A stretch of 64,000 nucleotides of DNA from Empedobacter stercoris (lineage in GTDB: Bacteria > Bacteroidota > Bacteroidia > Flavobacteriales > Weeksellaceae). The notes beneath the pieces were generated by a model, which worked only from the letters and a program-made list of their open reading frames with translations, made no database searches and was not told where the DNA came from. Position numbers and translations under genes: made by a program. This document shows positions 53,624 through 62,605 of the stretch, in pieces. Within the stretch, counting starts at the first letter, position 1; each line of letters opens with the position of its first letter. The stretch covers positions 1,804,501 to 1,868,500 of the forward strand of contig NZ_CP104209.1 of assembly GCF_025244765.1 (NCBI RefSeq), read 5' to 3'.

Positions 53624-54643
53624 TTAAAATAATTCTGATTGAAATTGCTCTAAGAAACGTTTGTCATTTTCTGTGTACAAACGGATATCTCCAATTTGAT
53701 ACAACAACAAGGCAATACGTTCGATTCCCATTCCAAATGCATAACCCGAATATTTCTCAGGATCGATATCGACATTACGCAAAACATTTGGGTCAACCAT
53801 ACCACATCCCATAATTTCTAACCAACCGGTTCCTTTGGTCATACGATAATCCGTTTCGGTTTCCAATCCCCAATAAACATCAACCTCAGCAGAAGGTTCA
53901 GTAAAAGGGAAATAAGAAGGACGTAAACGAATTTCAGATTTACCAAATAACTCTGTTGTGAAATAACTTAACGTTTGTTTCAAATCGGCAAAGGAAACAC
54001 CTTCATCAATATATAAACCTTCGATTTGGTGAAACATCATGTGCGAACGAGATGAAATAGCTTCGTTACGGTAAACACGCCCTGGCGCTAAGAAACGCAT
54101 TGGTGGTTGATTATTTTCCATGTGACGAATCTGAACAGATGATGTATGGGTACGCAACACTATATCTGGATCTTTTTCGATGAAAAAAGTATCTTGCATA
54201 TCACGTGCTGGGTGATGCGCAGGCAAATTAAGCGCTGTAAAATTGTGCCAATCATCTTCTATTTCTGGACCTTCAGAAACACTGAAACCAATACGATTAA
54301 AAATCTCGATAATACGATTTTTTGTAATGTTGATAGGATGACGAGACCCTAAAGTAAAAGGTTCTCCTGGACGAGTTAAATCTAAAGAAGTATCTGTTTT
54401 TCCTTCGTTTGAGATTTCATTTTTAAGAACAGTCGATTTTTCAGTTGCCAATGTTTTTAATTCATTCACAACTTGACCAAATTCCTTTTTTTGTTCATTT
54501 GGAACAGACTTAAACTGTGTAAACAAGTCTGCTAAAATTCCCTTTTTACCTAAAAATTTAATTCTGAACTCTTCTATTTCAGAAGCATTCGTCGAATGGA
54601 AGTTTTTTACTTCTTCAATATATTGTTTGATTTGGTCAATCAT
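53624..54643 (-). CDS. pheS: Phenylalanine-tRNA ligase alpha subunit
   Basis: Charges tRNA-Phe together with PheT. 339 residues: an N-terminal coiled coil (about 1-85), then class II motifs: HPIN near motif 1, [40 protein letters not shown] (motif 2) and [22 protein letters not shown] (motif 3). pheT is not adjacent. Intact despite the sul2 block inserted just past its stop codon. Confidence 0.96.
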   Translation of the reverse strand: MIDQIKQYIEEVKNFHSTNASEIEEFRIKFLGKKGILADLFTQFKSVPNEQKKEFGQVVNELKTLATEKSTVLKNEISNEGKTDTSLDLTRPGEPFTLGSRHPINITKNRIIEIFNRIGFSVSEGPEIEDDWHNFTALNLPAHHPARDMQDTFFIEKDPDIVLRTHTSSVQIRHMENNQPPMRFLAPGRVYRNEAISSRSHMMFHQIEGLYIDEGVSFADLKQTLSYFTTELFGKSEIRLRPSYFPFTEPSAEVDVYWGLETETDYRMTKGTGWLEIMGCGMVDPNVLRNVDIDPEKYSGYAFGMGIERIALLLYQIGDIRLYTENDKRFLEQFQSELF

Positions 54644-54664
54644 AATTTCTGATCAATTTGATTA

Positions 54665-54695
54665 CAAATTTAACCGATAATCAACTTATAACAAA
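54665..54695 (-). promoter_or_regulatory. pheS promoter
   Basis: Minus strand: TTTG (54695-54692), exactly 19 nt, then TAAATTTG (54672-54665), a full match to the Bacteroidota consensus, about 22 nt upstream of the pheS start. May also drive sul2 by read-through. Confidence 0.75.
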
Positions 54696-54739
54696 TTATT
54701 CGAGTACTTTTATCTTTATTCCACTAAAACTCTGTAAAA

Positions 54740-54814
54740 ATGGCTCAACCAATTTTAGAAATTAATCTTGAAAAAATCAGTTATGATTTAGATAAAGTTA
54801 TTTTGAAGTATTGA
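54740..54814 (+). pseudogene. 5' stub of a gene cut off by the repeat cluster
   Basis: ATG start, 24 codons, then TGA. The first 20 residues (MAQPILEINLEKISYDLDKV) look like the start of a real protein, with some likeness to the N-terminus of alanine-racemase-fold PLP enzymes (weak). The last codons (ILKY and stop) already belong to the repeat: the 13 bp from 54802 onward recur at 55346. A TATCTTTA box lies upstream. The rest of the gene is not in the window's neighbourhood. Confidence 0.5.
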
Positions 54815-55278
54815 GAAATCTATTATTTTCATTTTTTGCTCATCCAAAAAACGAAACAAAAAAAGATGCCGACAGTAGTCTCTCAATGATTCAACTAAAT
54901 AAATTATTTCCATAAAGTTGGCAACTCGCTCCACTCAGACACTCCAACTTTTTTTATTCCAATAATTTAGAGTTGAATTGCATTTCGATCCTAAATCGTC
55001 GGATTTTTCTAATTCTTTTTTCTAATTCAGATTCGTTATCACTTTTATCAACGAATTTTAGAGTTGACATACGATTTGCAGACGAGCTTCAATCCATTGA
55101 AACAAGCGTAAAAAAGATTAGTGAGCGTATGCGAATCATTTAATCTTTTTAGTGCGTGAGATGAGAATTGAACGTCGAAAATCGCAGTCTTGTAATGCTT
55201 TGCATTCATGAATACCTTAAAAATAATAATAAACCATATGAATAACTTTTGATTACTTTTTGATCAAGCAAAAAGTAA
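54802..55278 (+). repeat. Modular ~0.5-kb repeat, unit 1
   Basis: Shares its start (TTTGAAGTAT, GAGAAATCTATTA) with unit 2 but lacks the CATATGCCCTTCGGG module, which is deleted between TTTTTT and GCTCATCC. It carries the GATGCCGACAGTAGTC central segment, the AAGTTGG/CCAACTT hairpin, a 36-bp module at 55059-55094 also found at 63825-63860, the AATGCTTTGCATT segment, and a final 11-bp hairpin ATTACTTTTTG/CAAAAAGTAAT with loop ATCAAG (55251-55278). No coding content supported. Confidence 0.85.
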
Positions 55279-55345
55279 TAAATAAAGAACTACTAATTAT
55301 CCTCTTATTCACGCAATTATGTTCAGAATCTCAACTCGTTGTTAA

Positions 55346-55880
55346 TTTGAAGTATCGAGAAATCTATTACTTTCATTTTTTATTCATTACATTTCTATTT
55401 TAATTATCGGTATTTATATGCCCTTCGGGTAAGCTCATCCAAAAAACGAAACAAAAAAAGATGCCGACAGTAGTCTCTCAATGATTCAACTAAATAAATT
55501 ATTTCCATAAAGTTGGCAACTCGCTCCACTCAGATACTCCAACTTTTTTTATTCCAATAATTTAGAGTTGAATTACATTTCGATTCTAAATCGTCGGATT
55601 TTTTTTTAATTCCTATTTAAACATTCGAATTCGTTTATAACAATGAATTTATAAATCGTCATTGCTGAAAAGTCGAGCGTCAATTCGGCGTAGTGAGCGT
55701 TAAAAATGATTTACTGTTCGCATTTCATATGCGAATGTTCTAAAGCATTTAGCGAATAGCCATTATTGACCGACTTGTAAGCACAGACTTGTAATGCTTT
55801 GCATTCATGAATAACATAAAATAATAATAAACCATATGAATAACTTTTTGGTTCGTTTTTTCATCAAGGAAAAAATGAAC
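55346..55880 (+). repeat. Modular ~0.5-kb repeat, unit 2
   Basis: Complete unit: start segment, CGGTATTTATATGCCCTTCGGG module (55408), central GATGCCGACAGTAGTC segment, AAGTTGG/CCAACTT hairpin with T7, CGATT/AATCG, an internal stem of GTCG, GTCAAT and GGC words pairing with GCC, ATTGAC and CGAC (about 55672-55785) around a TTCGCAT/ATGCGAA hairpin, AATGCTTTGCATT, and a final 12-bp hairpin GTTCGTTTTTTC/GAAAAAATGAAC with loop ATCAAG (55851-55880). Confidence 0.88.
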
Positions 55881-55884
55881 ATAA

Positions 55885-56419
55885 AGTACTTTCTATCACT
55901 TTTTTATTCATTACTTTTCTATTTTAATTATCGGTATTCATATGCCCTTCGGGGAAGCTCATCCAAAAAGCATTTGAAATTAAAAATTTGAAATTAAAAG
56001 GAGGAGCCATGGTATGGCTCAGGTAATTCAACTAACTAAATTATTTCCATAAAGTTGGCAACTCGCTTCTCTCAAACACTACAACTTTTTAATTTCAATA
56101 ATTTAGAGTTGAATTACATTTCGATTCTAAATCGTCGGATTTTTTTAATTCCTTTTTAAACATTCGAATTCGTTTATAACAACTAATTTATAAACCGTCC
56201 TTGCTGAAGAGTCGAGCGTCAATTCGGCGTAAAGAGCGTTAAAAATGATTTACTTTTCGCATTTTATATGCGAATGATTTAAAGCATTTAGCCAATAGCC
56301 AGTATTGACCGACTTGTAAGCATAGACTTGTAATGCTTTGCATTCATGAATACCATAAAATAATAATAAACCATATGAATAACTTTTTGGTTCGTTTTTT
56401 CATCAAGGAAAAAATGAAC
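55885..56419 (+). repeat. Modular ~0.5-kb repeat, unit 3
   Basis: Follows unit 2 directly. Same order of modules, but the central segment is the other type, with AAGGAGG and the GAGCCAT/ATGGCTC hairpin (56004-56020). A short internal duplication of TTGAAATTAAAA is present. The AAGTTGG hairpin is weakened (ACAACTT). Ends with the same GTTCGTTTTTTC hairpin, loop ATCAAG (56390-56419). Confidence 0.88.
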
Positions 56420-56717
56420 ATATATTCCTAAGCTCAACCAGAGCTTCTACTTTTAATTTAAAATTCTTTATCTCAACTTTTTGACACTCGTCTCCAAATC
56501 ATATGGCATTTTCTTCAACCTTTTTAAATATTCAAATTCGTTGTCATTCTGAGCGTGTCGAAGAATCTTAACCTTAACCACATTTTTATGTTTTACGCTT
56601 TTGTTACTTGCTGTCACATAAAGTAATCTTCGTTCTTAGAAAAAGAAAGTTGTATCGAAATGTCTTTTCTTTAATAACTCTTTTTTCTTCTATCAAATTG
56701 TATGATTTTGTTTCATA
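56420..56717. other. Intergenic remainder beyond the first repeat cluster
   Basis: No gene seen. Contains GTCATTCTGAGCGTGTCGAA (near 56543), a short extragenic sequence of a type widely scattered in Bacteroidota genomes (from memory). A related GTCATTCTGGGCTTG form occurs in the second cluster. Confidence 0.5.
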
Positions 56718-56750
56718 AAAAAATCCCCTTAATGAATTTAAGAGGATTTA
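56718..56750 (-). terminator. Weak terminator after the DegT-type gene
   Basis: Arms AAATCCCCTTAA/TTAAGAGGATTT with one mismatch, T7 on the minus-strand exit. Confidence 0.6.
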
Positions 56751-56770
56751 ATATTATTATTTGGATGAAA

Positions 56771-57907
56771 TTATTTTCCGAAAACTGCGTTCACTTTTGC
56801 TGCAATTCGTTCACGTTCTGCATCTGTTAAGTTAGAACCTGAAGGTAGACATAAGCCATTTTCGAATAATTCTTCGGCAACTTTACCACCATAATAAGGT
56901 GAATTTGCAAAAACAGGTTGTAGATGCATTGGTTTCCATAAAGGACGAGATTCGATCTCATCTTCTAAGAATGCTAAACGTAAATCTTCACGCGTTTTAC
57001 CGGCTACTTTTGAATCGATTAAAATCGCAGATAACCAATGATTAGAGAAATAATCTGATGTTGGCTCAACAAAAACTGTTACACCGTCAATGTCAGCAAA
57101 TAACGCTTGGTAGAAGTTGTTCATCGCACGACGAGCGGCAACTCTATCTGCTAAAACTTCCATTTGACCACGTCCAATTCCAGCCGTAATATTACTCATA
57201 CGGTAATTGTATCCAATATGCGAATGTTGATAATGTGGTGCATTATCACGTGCTTGAGTCGCTAAAAATACCGCTTTATCTTTATCTTCTTTTGTTTGAC
57301 ACACTAATGCTCCTCCTCCAGAAGTGGTAATAATCTTATTCCCATTAAACGATAACGCTCCAAAACGACCAAAAGTCCCTGCTGCTTTTTCTTTGTATGT
57401 AGAACCTAAAGCTTCTGCTGCATCTTCAATCACTGGAATATTGTATTTTTCTGCAACCGCATGTACTTCATCAACTTTATACGGCATTCCGTACAAATGA
57501 ACTGCTAAAATAGCTTTTGGTGTTTTTCCTTTTGCTATTCTATCTTTGATTGCTTCCTCTAAAGCGATTGGACAAATGTTCCATGTATCTTTTTCAGAAT
57601 CTACAAAAACAGGTGTTGCTCCTTGATAAGCAATTGGGTTCGCCGTAGCAGAAAATGTCATCGATTGACAAATTACCTCATCGCCCTGTGAAACTCCACA
57701 TTCAATTAATGCTAAATGAATAGCTGCTGTTCCTGCAGATAAAGCTGCAACTTTAACGTCTGCATTTAAAAAGTTTTCTAAATCTTCTTCAAATCCATTA
57801 ACATTTGGACCAAGTGGAGCAACCCAGTTAGAATCAAATGCTTCGTGAATATATTTCAACTCATTTCCTCCCATATGTGGAGAGGAAAGCCATATTTTAT
57901 TTGCCAT
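56771..57907 (-). CDS. DegT/DnrJ/EryC1-family sugar aminotransferase (PglE type)
   Basis: 378-residue PLP enzyme that aminates a keto-sugar nucleotide. ALSAGTAAIHLALIECGV (cofactor loop), VIEDAAEALGSTYKEKAAGTFG with the pyridine-binding Asp, SFNGNKIITTSGGGALV with the PLP lysine near residue 192, and HIGYNYRMSNITAGIGRGQ. The family fits the step after PglF-type dehydratases, giving UDP-4-amino sugars such as bacillosamine precursors. The only matching dehydratase seen is at 47-49 kb, so a joint surface-glycan pathway is plausible. Flanked by repeat clusters rather than other glycan genes. Confidence 0.92.
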   Translation of the reverse strand: MANKIWLSSPHMGGNELKYIHEAFDSNWVAPLGPNVNGFEEDLENFLNADVKVAALSAGTAAIHLALIECGVSQGDEVICQSMTFSATANPIAYQGATPVFVDSEKDTWNICPIALEEAIKDRIAKGKTPKAILAVHLYGMPYKVDEVHAVAEKYNIPVIEDAAEALGSTYKEKAAGTFGRFGALSFNGNKIITTSGGGALVCQTKEDKDKAVFLATQARDNAPHYQHSHIGYNYRMSNITAGIGRGQMEVLADRVAARRAMNNFYQALFADIDGVTVFVEPTSDYFSNHWLSAILIDSKVAGKTREDLRLAFLEDEIESRPLWKPMHLQPVFANSPYYGGKVAEELFENGLCLPSGSNLTDAERERIAAKVNAVFGK

Positions 57908-58064
57908 TTTTATAGTTGTTTTTGCTCTGCAAATTTAGAGTAAAAGAATCAATTTTAATCAGATTTAACTTTTTACTTTAGCTTATTATTCAAAAAATTA
58001 AATTCATCTCTATTCTAACGATTTTTTTTAAAATAGTAAACAACTCATCGTTTTGTTAATATCA

Positions 58065-58922
58065 TTACCAATTAATAAATTGAGCAGGATAATCTGTTTC
58101 TATAATATCGGGACGCGTAATTAAATGTTGAATATATCCTCTTGTTCGTTCGAGATCAGTTGGTAGTTTATCCGTGGTTGGAGCAATCGCAATCATTACC
58201 ATTACCCCTTTACTCCTAAGGTAATTTATCATTTCCTTTTGCTCCTGTTTAACTTCTCCTCCAATCCAAGCAATTATTCTATTGAATGGAACATTCAACT
58301 TTTCAAAACTCTTAACATCTTTCATGGTATGAAAAGGTTTCATAAACAATACATGATCTAAATGTTTGGCGTAATACGTAACTTCTTCATCTTTTCTCAA
58401 TCCCAACACCACATTTGGATAAGGGTTTTCTTTCAAAAACTTTACATAGGTTGCATACGGAACACCTTTATTATCTAACTGAAAAATAGTTTTTCCTTGA
58501 CTCCAATCTAAAGCTTCTTTAAGGGTAGGAATTTTAAAATCAGTTAAATTTCCTTCTCGGTCTTTTAACCTTGCATTCTTTATTTCAGCATAGGTATAGT
58601 CTTTTACTTTTCCTTTTAAGGTTGTCGTTCGATCGAAAGTATCGTCGTGCATAAGGATCAACACCGAATCTTTTGTTAATTGAGGATCTATCTCAAAAAA
58701 AGAAGGCATAATCGACAGTGTTTTTTCAAAAGCTTCAATACTATTTTCTGGATAACCCGGCATCATACCTCCTCTATGTCCTGAGATAATGATTGGTTTT
58801 GATTGATCTTGTTTGAAATAAGACTTCAAGTCTTCAAAATTTTTGATATTAATGGTATTTAATTGCGCATTAGCCACAGTAACTGTAGCTAATAGCACAA
58901 ACCATAAATGTATTTTTTTCAT
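58065..58922 (-). CDS. Secreted glycerophosphodiester phosphodiesterase family protein
   Basis: 285 residues. Signal peptide MKKIHLWFVLLATVTVANA-Q. GDPD TIM-barrel motifs: ISGHRGGMMPGYPENSIEAF (catalytic His and Glu-Asn), FFEIDPQLTKDSVLILMHDDTFDRTT (metal-binding Glu/Asp and second catalytic His), and a C-terminal DIIETDYPAQF. Expected to split glycerophosphodiesters into glycerol 3-phosphate and an alcohol in the periplasm or outside. It starts 9 bp after the TonB-dependent receptor gene, so the two are very likely cotranscribed. Confidence 0.92.
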   Translation of the reverse strand: MKKIHLWFVLLATVTVANAQLNTINIKNFEDLKSYFKQDQSKPIIISGHRGGMMPGYPENSIEAFEKTLSIMPSFFEIDPQLTKDSVLILMHDDTFDRTTTLKGKVKDYTYAEIKNARLKDREGNLTDFKIPTLKEALDWSQGKTIFQLDNKGVPYATYVKFLKENPYPNVVLGLRKDEEVTYYAKHLDHVLFMKPFHTMKDVKSFEKLNVPFNRIIAWIGGEVKQEQKEMINYLRSKGVMVMIAIAPTTDKLPTDLERTRGYIQHLITRPDIIETDYPAQFINW

Positions 58923-58931
58923 TTCTACTTC

Positions 58932-61900
58932 TTAAAAACTATAGCGGAAACCTATTTGAATTTGGTAAGGATTGAAGACATAATTTGTTTTTCCTGTATT
59001 GTTATTTACGTTATAAACAAATCGTTCATTATCCACGTCAAAACTTTTAATGGAATAGATATTTTGTTTACCAATTTTTGGACCTACTCCCCAATCTTTG
59101 TTCATTAAGTTAGCGACATTAAAAATATCTACTGCAACTTCAAAACGATGCTTTTCTACGATATTGAATTTTTTAGCCAATCTCAAATCAAATGTTCCTG
59201 CAAATCCATTAATTCCTCCATTACGTTCTGCGATTTTACCGAAACTCTTTCGAATATAATCTTTTGTATGCTTTTCAACTTCTGGATTATCTAAAATAGC
59301 TTGAATTCCATTTCTTAAATATTCAGGAGTTGAAGCAGCGTTAGGATCATAGATGTATGCCAAATCATTTGAATTTACGAAATCTCCATTCATATTTCCA
59401 CCTACAGCTAATGAGTAACGAGTTCCACCAATTCCACTAAAACGGATTCCTGCTGTCATTCCCCAAAAAGTTGGAGATTGCCCATACACCACTAACTTGT
59501 GACGAAAATGTGTATCCGAATAATTCATTTTACTTAAATCTCGAGGATCTTCAGGAACCATTAAGCTTAAGGTTGCTGTATTGGCAACATTTCCATTATA
59601 AGACGTATTGTCTTTTGAATCGTTCCACGTATACGATACGGATAGTTGTCCGTCTTTAAAATAACGGTATGTTCCGTCTAACACAATTGCGTATTGGTCT
59701 TTTTTACCATCACTAATTAACTCTAAAACTCGACCCAATTCATGTGTTTTACGTCCATTAACCCAATTGGCAGCACCATTTGTAGGGTTAATTGTTGACG
59801 CAGGTACATAAACACCTCGGTTTGCTTCTTCTTTTATTCTAAAAAAAGGTTCGTCTACCATATTACGGTCAACGTACATATAGTTGTTACGTGCCCAGTT
59901 CGCATAAGCACTAATTCCAACTCTCAATCGGTCGCTAAAAAAATGATTATAAGATGCATTTAATTTGTAAACCGTCGGTACTTTAGCATCTTTGCTATTG
60001 GCATTAATCGTAATTAGTTTTTCTATATTAGGGTTGTTAAAAAGATCTTTTCCTGGGGCATTTTGAGGGTTTTGTCTATAATCAATAAAATCTGGAGTAG
60101 GAACTAAATCTCCTACAATGTCTACTGCTGCGACTTTTGTTCCATCAAACAACATGTTGTTAATCATTGAATATGGATTTAATGAAGAGCCAAAAATACC
60201 TCCACCAAATTTTACAAAATCTTTTCTATTCTGATTAATATCCCATGTTAATTGGAAACGTGGTTGTAGTTGCCATGTATTGATTTTGTGATCTGTTCGT
60301 ACGCCCAATTGTTTATCTGCAACTTCGTTATAATTGGCTGCATTTAAATATTGCATATTTTCGAAACGAATACCAGCCATTAAGTCTACGCCAGGTAAAA
60401 TTTCTGTTTCCAATTGACCATAAACTGCTGATGATAATTGATTAATAACAGTTGAAGGATCATCTGTTAAGCGAATTTCACGGGCATAGCGATAAGGCGT
60501 CATGTTTTTGAAGTTCTCCATTCCTGTAAAATAAAAACGACCATTCATTTCACTCCCGTATACATTTTTCATGTGGTAATACGAAAAATCCCCTCCCAAT
60601 GTATATTTGATGTTATTGCGGTTGATGTAAACATTATTTACCAATTGCAATACATTTCCTTTGAACCATTCAGGAGAAAAGCGTTGACCTCCTAATTGAA
60701 TGTTGGTATAATGTGTTTTATCGCCTATTTGAGACCCAATACTTTCTACAATAGCACGTGGTATAGATTGACTTGGTAGCTCACTCGAAGGAATAATGTT
60801 TTGATTTTCGAAAAAATGCTGAACTTTTAATTCATTAGTAATGTCATTATTAAAATCAGTTCTTAACGATAACATCAAACTGTTGTCTGTTTTTTTTCTA
60901 TCAATATAGGATTCATACATGTTAATTGATGTATTATCCCCTTCAGAAAGTTTATCGTTTTCGTGAACAAAGTTGTTACGTAATGTCAATAAATTTCGGG
61001 AATTTAATTGCCAATCAATGCGTAAAAATGCTGCATTTGTATCTTTATTTTTATCAAATGCGCCAAATTGAGGATTAGTTGACACTCCATATTTTTCTCT
61101 TGCAATAGATAAAAATTGATCTAATGTTGATTGCGTTACATTATACACCGCTTCATCACTTGGGTTATTAATATTCGCAATAAATAAAGGGCGTTTATCT
61201 ACCTGTCTATCCCAAGCAACAAAGAAATGAGCTTTATCTTTCTTTATTGGTCCACCTAAAGAAAAGCCATATTGATAAGTTGAGAATTCGTTGTCTCTTT
61301 TGTTTCCACGAATGTCGTATGGACTCGATAGCCAATCGGCACGTCCATAAAGAAAAGCACTTCCTTCTAATTTATTCGTTCCGGATTTGGTTACTGTACT
61401 AATTGTTCCTCCCCCAGCACGACCATTCGTCACATCGTATTCATTGGTCACAACTTTAAACTCTCGAATGGCTTCCATTGAAATTGAATAAGAAGAAGAG
61501 GTAGAGCCTCCAGCTATTGTTCCTCTATTAGACATTCCGTCTATCGTATAATCTACTGATGAAGCTAATTGTCCTCCAATACTCGAACCATTACTTAATG
61601 GAGAAAGATCAATTAACGAGGTAAAGTTTCGTCCATTTACAGGTAATGTTTGCAAATCTTTTGCCGATACAGAAGTTGAAGCACCGACTTGTTTGATTGA
61701 ACTTTTTAACGTTTGTCCATTAACAACTACTTCTGATAAATCTGTTGTGCCGTTCGAAAATTTGAATGGGACCCAAATCAAATCACCTTGATTAAGACTA
61801 TACCCTGTTAACACCTCATCTTCATGATCATCAGAACGGATTGTAATGGTATAAGGGGAACCCAAAGGCAACTGCTTGAGGTTGTATTCTCCTTTTTCAT

Positions 61901-62087
61901 TTGTTTTTGTGGAAGTGGTAAAACCTGTTGATTCGTTTTTGACGATTACAGTTACTTGTGGCAAGTCATATCCTTCATTATCGGTTATCTTTCCAGCAAT
62001 TCCTGCTAAATCACCTTGTCCGTAGACTGCTGTTGAAGCCCCTATCGTAAAGACTACTGCTGATAATTGAAATAAATTGAGTTTCAT
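58932..62087 (-). CDS. TonB-dependent receptor, Oar-like, with carboxypeptidase-like N-terminal domain
   Basis: 1051-residue outer-membrane protein. Signal peptide to about residue 23 (VYG-Q), a carboxypeptidase regulatory-like domain (ITDNEGYDLPQVTVIVKNESTGFTTSTKTNEKGEYNLKQLPLG split across ~35-80), then a plug domain (LQTLPVNGRNFTSLIDLSPL, DYTIDGMSNRG, IREFKVVTNEYD), a large beta-barrel, and a C-terminal strand IQIGFRYSF. Imports a large or scarce solute using TonB energy. Operon with a phosphodiesterase, suggesting organophosphate or lipid-derived substrates (inference). No SusD partner. Confidence 0.93.
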   Translation of the reverse strand: MKLNLFQLSAVVFTIGASTAVYGQGDLAGIAGKITDNEGYDLPQVTVIVKNESTGFTTSTKTNEKGEYNLKQLPLGSPYTITIRSDDHEDEVLTGYSLNQGDLIWVPFKFSNGTTDLSEVVVNGQTLKSSIKQVGASTSVSAKDLQTLPVNGRNFTSLIDLSPLSNGSSIGGQLASSVDYTIDGMSNRGTIAGGSTSSSYSISMEAIREFKVVTNEYDVTNGRAGGGTISTVTKSGTNKLEGSAFLYGRADWLSSPYDIRGNKRDNEFSTYQYGFSLGGPIKKDKAHFFVAWDRQVDKRPLFIANINNPSDEAVYNVTQSTLDQFLSIAREKYGVSTNPQFGAFDKNKDTNAAFLRIDWQLNSRNLLTLRNNFVHENDKLSEGDNTSINMYESYIDRKKTDNSLMLSLRTDFNNDITNELKVQHFFENQNIIPSSELPSQSIPRAIVESIGSQIGDKTHYTNIQLGGQRFSPEWFKGNVLQLVNNVYINRNNIKYTLGGDFSYYHMKNVYGSEMNGRFYFTGMENFKNMTPYRYAREIRLTDDPSTVINQLSSAVYGQLETEILPGVDLMAGIRFENMQYLNAANYNEVADKQLGVRTDHKINTWQLQPRFQLTWDINQNRKDFVKFGGGIFGSSLNPYSMINNMLFDGTKVAAVDIVGDLVPTPDFIDYRQNPQNAPGKDLFNNPNIEKLITINANSKDAKVPTVYKLNASYNHFFSDRLRVGISAYANWARNNYMYVDRNMVDEPFFRIKEEANRGVYVPASTINPTNGAANWVNGRKTHELGRVLELISDGKKDQYAIVLDGTYRYFKDGQLSVSYTWNDSKDNTSYNGNVANTATLSLMVPEDPRDLSKMNYSDTHFRHKLVVYGQSPTFWGMTAGIRFSGIGGTRYSLAVGGNMNGDFVNSNDLAYIYDPNAASTPEYLRNGIQAILDNPEVEKHTKDYIRKSFGKIAERNGGINGFAGTFDLRLAKKFNIVEKHRFEVAVDIFNVANLMNKDWGVGPKIGKQNIYSIKSFDVDNERFVYNVNNNTGKTNYVFNPYQIQIGFRYSF

Positions 62088-62105
62088 GTATGTTTATTTG
62101 AAGCC

Positions 62106-62113
62106 CAAAATTA
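62106..62113 (-). promoter_or_regulatory. -7 promoter box of the TonB receptor-GDPD operon
   Basis: TAATTTTG on the minus strand, full TAnnTTTG match, about 20 nt upstream of the start codon. Immediately upstream lies a short palindrome TTGT-N7-ACAA that could bind a regulator. Confidence 0.55.
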
Positions 62114-62192
62114 TTGTACACTAAACAATAAGAGGTTAACTAAAATTTAAGAGATCTTTAACAAATCTTATTATTAAGGTTAATTCAATCTT

Positions 62193-62260
62193 TCTTTTTC
62201 ATTTTTTATTCATCGCTTATCTATTTTAATTATCGGTATTCATATGCCCTTCGGGGAAGA
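62193..62260 (+). repeat. Repeat module copy, CATATGCCCTTCGGGG type
   Basis: Solo copy of the ~55-bp module (TTATTCAT...CGGTATTCATATGCCC, TTCG, GGGGAA) that forms a CCC-TTCG-GGG tetraloop hairpin. It is followed here by unrelated GAGCGCAAAAAAG rather than GCTCATCC. Confidence 0.75.
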
Positions 62261-62309
62261 GCGCAAAAAAGTAATCAATGCTTCGAAAGGCTCAGCCCAA
62301 GCAACTCTT

Positions 62310-62605
62310 GGCCGTAAACCTCTCTACTAAAAATGTTCTCATTCCACTAAAGATTTTAAAAACCCTACGGGCTAAAACCTTTTAAACGCTCCATTCAAAC
62401 ATTTTCTTAACGTGAGAGTTTTAATGCCGGTTTCTCATCCTTTTTCAATATTCAAATTCATTTTTAAAAACAGATTTTGTCATTCTGGGCTTGTATCAGA
62501 ATCTCATCTTGTTGGTATTCTTAGCTTGTCGAAAAAGCTCTTCCTTTCATTTTTTATTCATTACTTATGTATTTTTATTGTCGGTATTCATATGCCCTTC
62601 GGGGA
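62310..62605 (+). repeat. ~300-bp direct repeat, copy 1
   Basis: Begins GGCCGTAAACCTCTCTACTA and ends in the CATATGCCCTTCGGGG module. It recurs almost unchanged at 63357-63657, an offset of 1047 bp. Includes AAACCCTACGGGCTAAAACC and a GTCATTCTGGGCTTG extragenic sequence. Confidence 0.85.

Noticed and set aside
54802-56419. Repeat cluster considered as a CRISPR array
   Set aside because: Units are about 0.5 kb with no short uniform repeat-spacer pattern and no cas genes nearby.
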